The notes under the pieces were generated by a model. The model was given only the letters and a program-made list of their open reading frames with translations, ran no database searches and had not been told where the DNA came from. Below, in pieces: positions 55,001 to 61,000 of a DNA stretch of 64,000 bases (the first letter of the stretch is position 1; every line of letters starts with the position of its first letter). A program made the position numbers and the translations under genes. Source of the DNA: Ctena decussata (Eukaryota; Mollusca; Bivalvia; Lucinida; Lucinidae); contig OZ022509.1 of the NCBI GenBank assembly GCA_963989385.1, forward strand, positions 49,554,271 to 49,618,270. Reading direction: 5' to 3'.

Positions 55001-58000
55001 GAGTTGAGCATGAAAAAAGTTTTACAACCTCGGGGCCTGGGCGGATGCCCAGGCTGATCTGAGTCTTCACTGGATGCACATGCAACTTGGTTTTGTCTTG
55101 TCCCAGCTCTTCGAGGTTTCAGACAAATCACTGGTTGCTCCCCTGTATAGACTGATTTTAGTAACAGGCTAACGCAGGGCTACAGAAATTTTGAAATCGA
55201 AATCGGTCCGGACGGCCAATGACGTCATACGAATCCAAAATAGACACGAAAACTAATGACTACACTGTGTATTCCACAATCCAAAAAGTCACGAAAACTA
55301 ATGACTACACTGGAGCGCCGTTATAACGTGGATGTCATCGCTGAAGTAGCCATTTAGTCCACATGTTCTTACTTAACGTGAAAAATGCGCTTAAAAGCGC
55401 AGAGACAGTCAGACCAAAAGTGAAAGTACGCATGGCTGTACCATTCGGACATCCTCGCCGCTCTTCCTTTATGGAATTGACCGAGGTATTACGATTGACG
55501 TATTTTACTGTATTCGAGTTAATTCCCTTGAAATATAAATATACTTGCAAAAAGGTACCTTCGGACGAAGAAAAAAAAAATTCTGCGCGAGAAATGACGT
55601 CGGCTATAAAAAAAATACCAGACTGCACATAATCAAGTCCGGTTTAAATTTTCTTTTTGCTAGTCAAATTCTTTCCTTATGCTATCTATGAAAGTATACA
55701 ATAGTCAGTAACCTTACGTTGCACAGCCTTTTTCCGTGCATCGGCACGTGTATGTGTGTATTGTGAGTTGCGGAAAACCTTTGCCGCTGGCCAATATTGT
55801 GACACGTGCTAATTATCGAAGATTTCTAAAATTGAGTCAGTTTTCACACCTTGGCAAGACAATCGACACTTTGTTTATCTGTGATAACTTTTGACAGCAG
55901 TGCGTGATTATTGGATTAATAATATGACACCGCTAAAATCCAGGTAATTATGTCATCATACATCGCAAATCGAGTTTTTTTCGGACCGAAAAAAATGTGC
56001 CTTATGCCAACTGAATCGGTTTTTCAAACTCAAAATCGGTCTAGACCGACAAAAAATCGGATTTCTGTAGCCCTGGGCTAACGTGCCCAAATATTTTGAG
56101 TTCTCACAGTAATTTTAACCCTTTAATTGAAACCAAAAGCTTTAATAACAAGTCTGAGAGAATACTATGCAGTTTTAAGGCTCTGATAAAATCATTAATC
56201 ATTTGGTTTGTTTGGATGTATATTACTTCACCATCTCTGCTGCATGAATATTTGCAACCAAAGCTACCCCAGGGACAGTGAATAGCGAGGATTTTGAGGT
56301 CTCTCTCTTCAGAGCCTTGGTAGATCTTTGCCCTGCACAGTGCTGACAAGTTTCTGATCAGATCCCTAGTAAAAGCCTGGGGACCGTGTTCAATAGTTGG
56401 GGTTGCTAGCATTGTCCAAGCTATTCTGACACGAAATTTAAAAAGCCTCGCACATGCACTCCACTGCCGAAACAACATAAAGGTTAAAGCACTTAACCCC
56501 TTCCAAACCCAAATGGTGTGATGCATTACTTTGTCAATCTCTTTAGCAATATGCATATCACTTTGCCATTCTCAGTTGTAAGTACCCTATTGTGCTTACG
56601 TATTGGGACACCTAAAACCATTAATTTTCCATTTGTCCCAAATACATTTGTCCCAAATGGAAAATTAATGGTGTTTAGGTGTCCCAATATTAAAACACAT
56701 TACAGTATATTGCTTCACTAATTTCATCGTTTACACATTTGATAAGAACCTAACTGCTAGGACAGAATGGCCAGACTGCATTGTAGCCACCATAAAATCA
56801 GGGCCCACTTGTTCAAAGCATCATTAGCATATCAAGGCCATTAGTCAAGGCCAGACTGCATTGTAGCCACCATAAAATCAGGGCCCACTTGTTCAAAGCA
56901 TCATTAGCATATCAAGGCCATTAGTCAAGGACTCATTAGGTCTTGTTGTGTTCATAAAAATTGTGTGCTTCTACTTTTTGCTGAAAAAAGTGAGAGGTGC
57001 TTTTGCTCTTAATTTTTCCGCCAAAAAATGGCAGTGTTTGTGCCTATAATATCTGTGAAAATTTAATGTCTTGCTAACTAACGACGTCCTTAGTTTTGAA
57101 CAACTGGGCCATGTATGTGCATCTACTCAACCTGACCAGAGTTAGCTTAGAGCCTAGCTACCCTTTGAGGGCATAACAAAGACCCTGATCAGACTGGGAG
57201 GATGCCCAGGCTGTTCTGAGTATTTGCGTGGTACACATGCTACTTTGTTGGTTTTGTCGTGTCTCGTCTCATTTTAACTTGCCTGTCAGACCCGTTTGTT
57301 TTTTCCCAGAATACACCTGCGTTCTGGTGTTGGTTTTTAACCCTAAGAAAGGCGCTTCATCATCTTGTGCTGAAAAAGAAAGAACACAAATTATTTTGAC
57401 TGAACTGCTTGAGCAAATAAAGACCATTTAGTTTTACCATAAAAATTTTAAATATCCGGACACCTAACGAACACAATTAGCCTTAACATGGAACAAGTAT
57501 GTTTTACAATGCAATAATGCCTTCAAACCATGCAGATGGAATGGCAAACAGTGTAGACCCTGATCAGACTGCTCCCTAGGAACAGTCTGATCTGAGTCTG
57601 CACTGTTTGGTCAAAACTATCTGTCCCAATTCTAAGAATATTCATGGTAACCACTGTTCCTGATACAACATATAGACCTGTCCAACTCTGACTACAAAAG
57701 AGCTACGTATAGCAATTAGTGGAATAAAGGATATGGTGACCAAATAATCAAATACACCTGATCTGACAAATGACCTGGTTATTTTATCGAAGGAACACAG
57801 CATTCCCCAGTGGTCCAGATACACGCCTACCAATCGCTCTCACGCGAAACCATGGTTCAGAACGCCAATCCATGAGAGGAGTTCCCGGTTTTGCAGGAGA
57901 GGAGCCAAAATCGTAAACAAATTTGACATCGACACAAGGTTTCAGGTATTTATTTTCTCTGAAAACTATTTATGCAAAATATAAGAATGCTATTTTGTCA

Positions 58001-61000
58001 CATATAGATTGTTTCTTCGGCACATGAAAGGATTAGGCACATGGTCTTGCATTTTTCAAGATATACATTTAGTACGGCGGAGCATGTGTTCAAGGTCAGT
58101 CTCGGCTATATATACATGTAGGGAAAAGTCGCATTCTCTTGCTTGATTTTGAGTCTCTGACCTTGGCAGTCGCAAAGAAGTGAACAGAACTTTTGTATGG
58201 GTGAATCAAAACGTTGGAAGTAAGCTTTCCGTGATGGACAGTTTAGAATTTAGAAAATATACGCAAAAACTTGGCATCGTCAGCCCGGTTCCGCATGAGA
58301 TAATAGAAATTATAAGGAATTTTTATCAAACACAAAAACAGCTTCTGAACAATAATTGGATCAAAACTAACATGAACTCTGTGATAAATCATTATTTTAT
58401 ACATTGCAGATGACTTTCTGGCTGTTTTTATTTCCCGTTTGTCTTTTAAGGCCTTTTGCAAACCCTCTTTCAAACCCTCTTGCATGCCTCAAAAACAGAC
58501 AAACGGGGATTAAAACAGTCAGAAAGTCATCTGCAACGTATAAAATTATGATATATCACAGAGTTCATGTTAGTTTTGATCCAATTATTGTTCATAAGCT
58601 GTTTTTGTGTTTGATAAAAATTCCTTATATTTTCTATTATCTCATGCGGAACCGGGCTGACGATGCTAAGGTTTTGCGTATATTTTCTAAATTCTAAACT
58701 GTCCATCATGGAAAACTTAATTCCAACGTTTGGATTCACGTATACATTAGTTCTCTTCACTTCTTTGCGACTGCCAAGGTCAGAGACTCAAAATCAAGCA
58801 AGAGAATGCGACTTTTCCCTACATGTATATATCGCCGAGACTGACCTTGAATACATGCTCCGCCGTACTAAATGCATATCTGGAATAATGCATGACCATG
58901 TGCCTAATCCTTTCATGTGCCGAAGAAACAATCTATATGTGACAAAAAAGCATTCTTATATTTTGCATAAATAGTTTTCAGAGAAAATAAATACCTCAAA
59001 CCTTGTGCCGATGTCAAATTTGTTTACGATTTTGGCTCCTCTCCTGCAAAACCGGGAACTCCTCTCATGGATTGGCGTTCTGAACCGTGGTTTCGCATGA
59101 GAGCGATTGGTAGGCGTGAGATAAGAAGGGGTAACAGGGATAATTGAGGGATAAATATCCATGTTTCTCAAAAAAAAAACATATGTTGTGACACCTCATT
59201 AGAACCATCTCGCTGCGACATTTCTAATGAGGTGTCACAACATGTTCTTGTTGAGAAATAAGAAAACTTATCCATGAATTATACTCAATACCCTCTCCTA
59301 GCTGGAGCTCTGATTCCCCAATTATTCTGTGTAAGACTGTGTCCCCCACCCCCGTCAGCCCATTGTCACAAAATAGAGCTGACACCCCCCCCCCCCCACC
59401 AGCCCATTGTCACAAAAAAGAGCTAAACCAGAAAACTCAATGAAAGTATGATAGTTTAGGCTGCTGCCAACACCGCCAATGGCACCTAAAAAGTAATACC
59501 TATGTCTGGTCTTGTTGCAGATGAGACAAAAATAAATTCCCACAGACACTGATGTAGACCTCAAGTCCTTTCAAGAAACACAATTTTATCATGGTTCATC
59601 CTAATTTCAATAACTAAAATTCAGATTTCTGACCCAAAAATCAGTGCCCAGTTGTTCACAACTAACAATGTGGGTAGTTAACGAGACGCTAAAATTTCAA
59701 ACATACTGTATGCAAAATCATTACCATTTTTGGCCAAAATATGTGAGGAGCTTTTGCACTTTTCAGCAAAAAATACTAAGACACTTGATTTTATGTGTAC
59801 AAGAAGACTTAAAGAATACTTGACTAACAGCTTTGTTTTGAACAACTGGGCCCTGACTGTCAACGGCAACAAACGTAATTTAAAGTTCCCCTTTGACTAT
59901 AAGGTGCATTTTTTTATGGAGCAGTTCATAATCAAATGTATTTATTTTCAAAGCTACTGTATTTATTTGGTTAAAGACAGGATTCCACCCCCCCCCCATT
60001 CCCCTCCCCCCTCTCCCTCTAAATATCTTTATCTGTCTTATGTAATTTTGCTATGAAATTTCCCTTGCAAAACTCCTGAATAAAATCCAGATCTGTTTTA
60101 TACAACCCCCAAAATCCAGATCCATCTTATAAAATGGATGGGACCTATCTTTATAACCAAATAAATATGGTACAACTTCGAAGTGAAAAACAAACCTGAT
60201 TTTTTGGATTCTACATCAGTGAATCTGAACGGTCTGTAATGAGCTTGTGTTGACGGAAGATAATTGGATAAGTCTCCATCTTGAAATGCCTGTTTCCAAC
60301 AGAAAATTATTCAGTACAATTCCTTTAGCACAGCAGTCATGCAGTGCTCCAGATAAGAGGAGGAAACAGGGATAATGTTCCATGTATTTCCAGAAAAAAT
60401 GCATGTTGTGAACCCTCATTTATAAAACCATCTTGTAGAACTTATAATGCATCCCCTCATTAAAACCATCTCACAGAGATGGCTCTAATCAGAGCTCTAG
60501 ATAAGAGGGAGTATTTGATGATAATTAAGGATAATTTTTTTTATTTCCCATTAAAACCATATGTTGTGACCCCTCATCTGAACCGTCTCGTCGAGACGGT
60601 TCAGATGAGGGGTCACAATGTATGTTTGTATGCAGAATTAACAAAAATTACCCCTAATTATCACCAAATACTCCCTCTTATCTAGAGCTCTGTCTAATGC
60701 CATTATGGGGGTCACAATATGTTTTCATTGAGAAATAAGAAAAAAATTCTAAGGACCATCCACAATGGCCCCTCTTATCTGAAGCTCTGTATTGTCTGGT
60801 TGGGATCCGTAGACAGGCAACTATTATATACTAAATATTAGTCAAAATTTACTGCAGAGATTCATCTACAATGCAAGATATGGAAAATGAAGCTCTACCC
60901 AAAATGAGCCAGAATCAGATGAAAGGTATGATGGATGGATGTCTTGCAATTTTACAGCCTTTCTGAAATAATTTCAGTCATATCAGGACAGCAGGAAGGT

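Noticed and set aside
56104..56556. 150-codon frame on the - strand in the ELOA intron
   Set aside because: Does not match any Elongin A segment; phases of exons C and D join directly, leaving no room for it.
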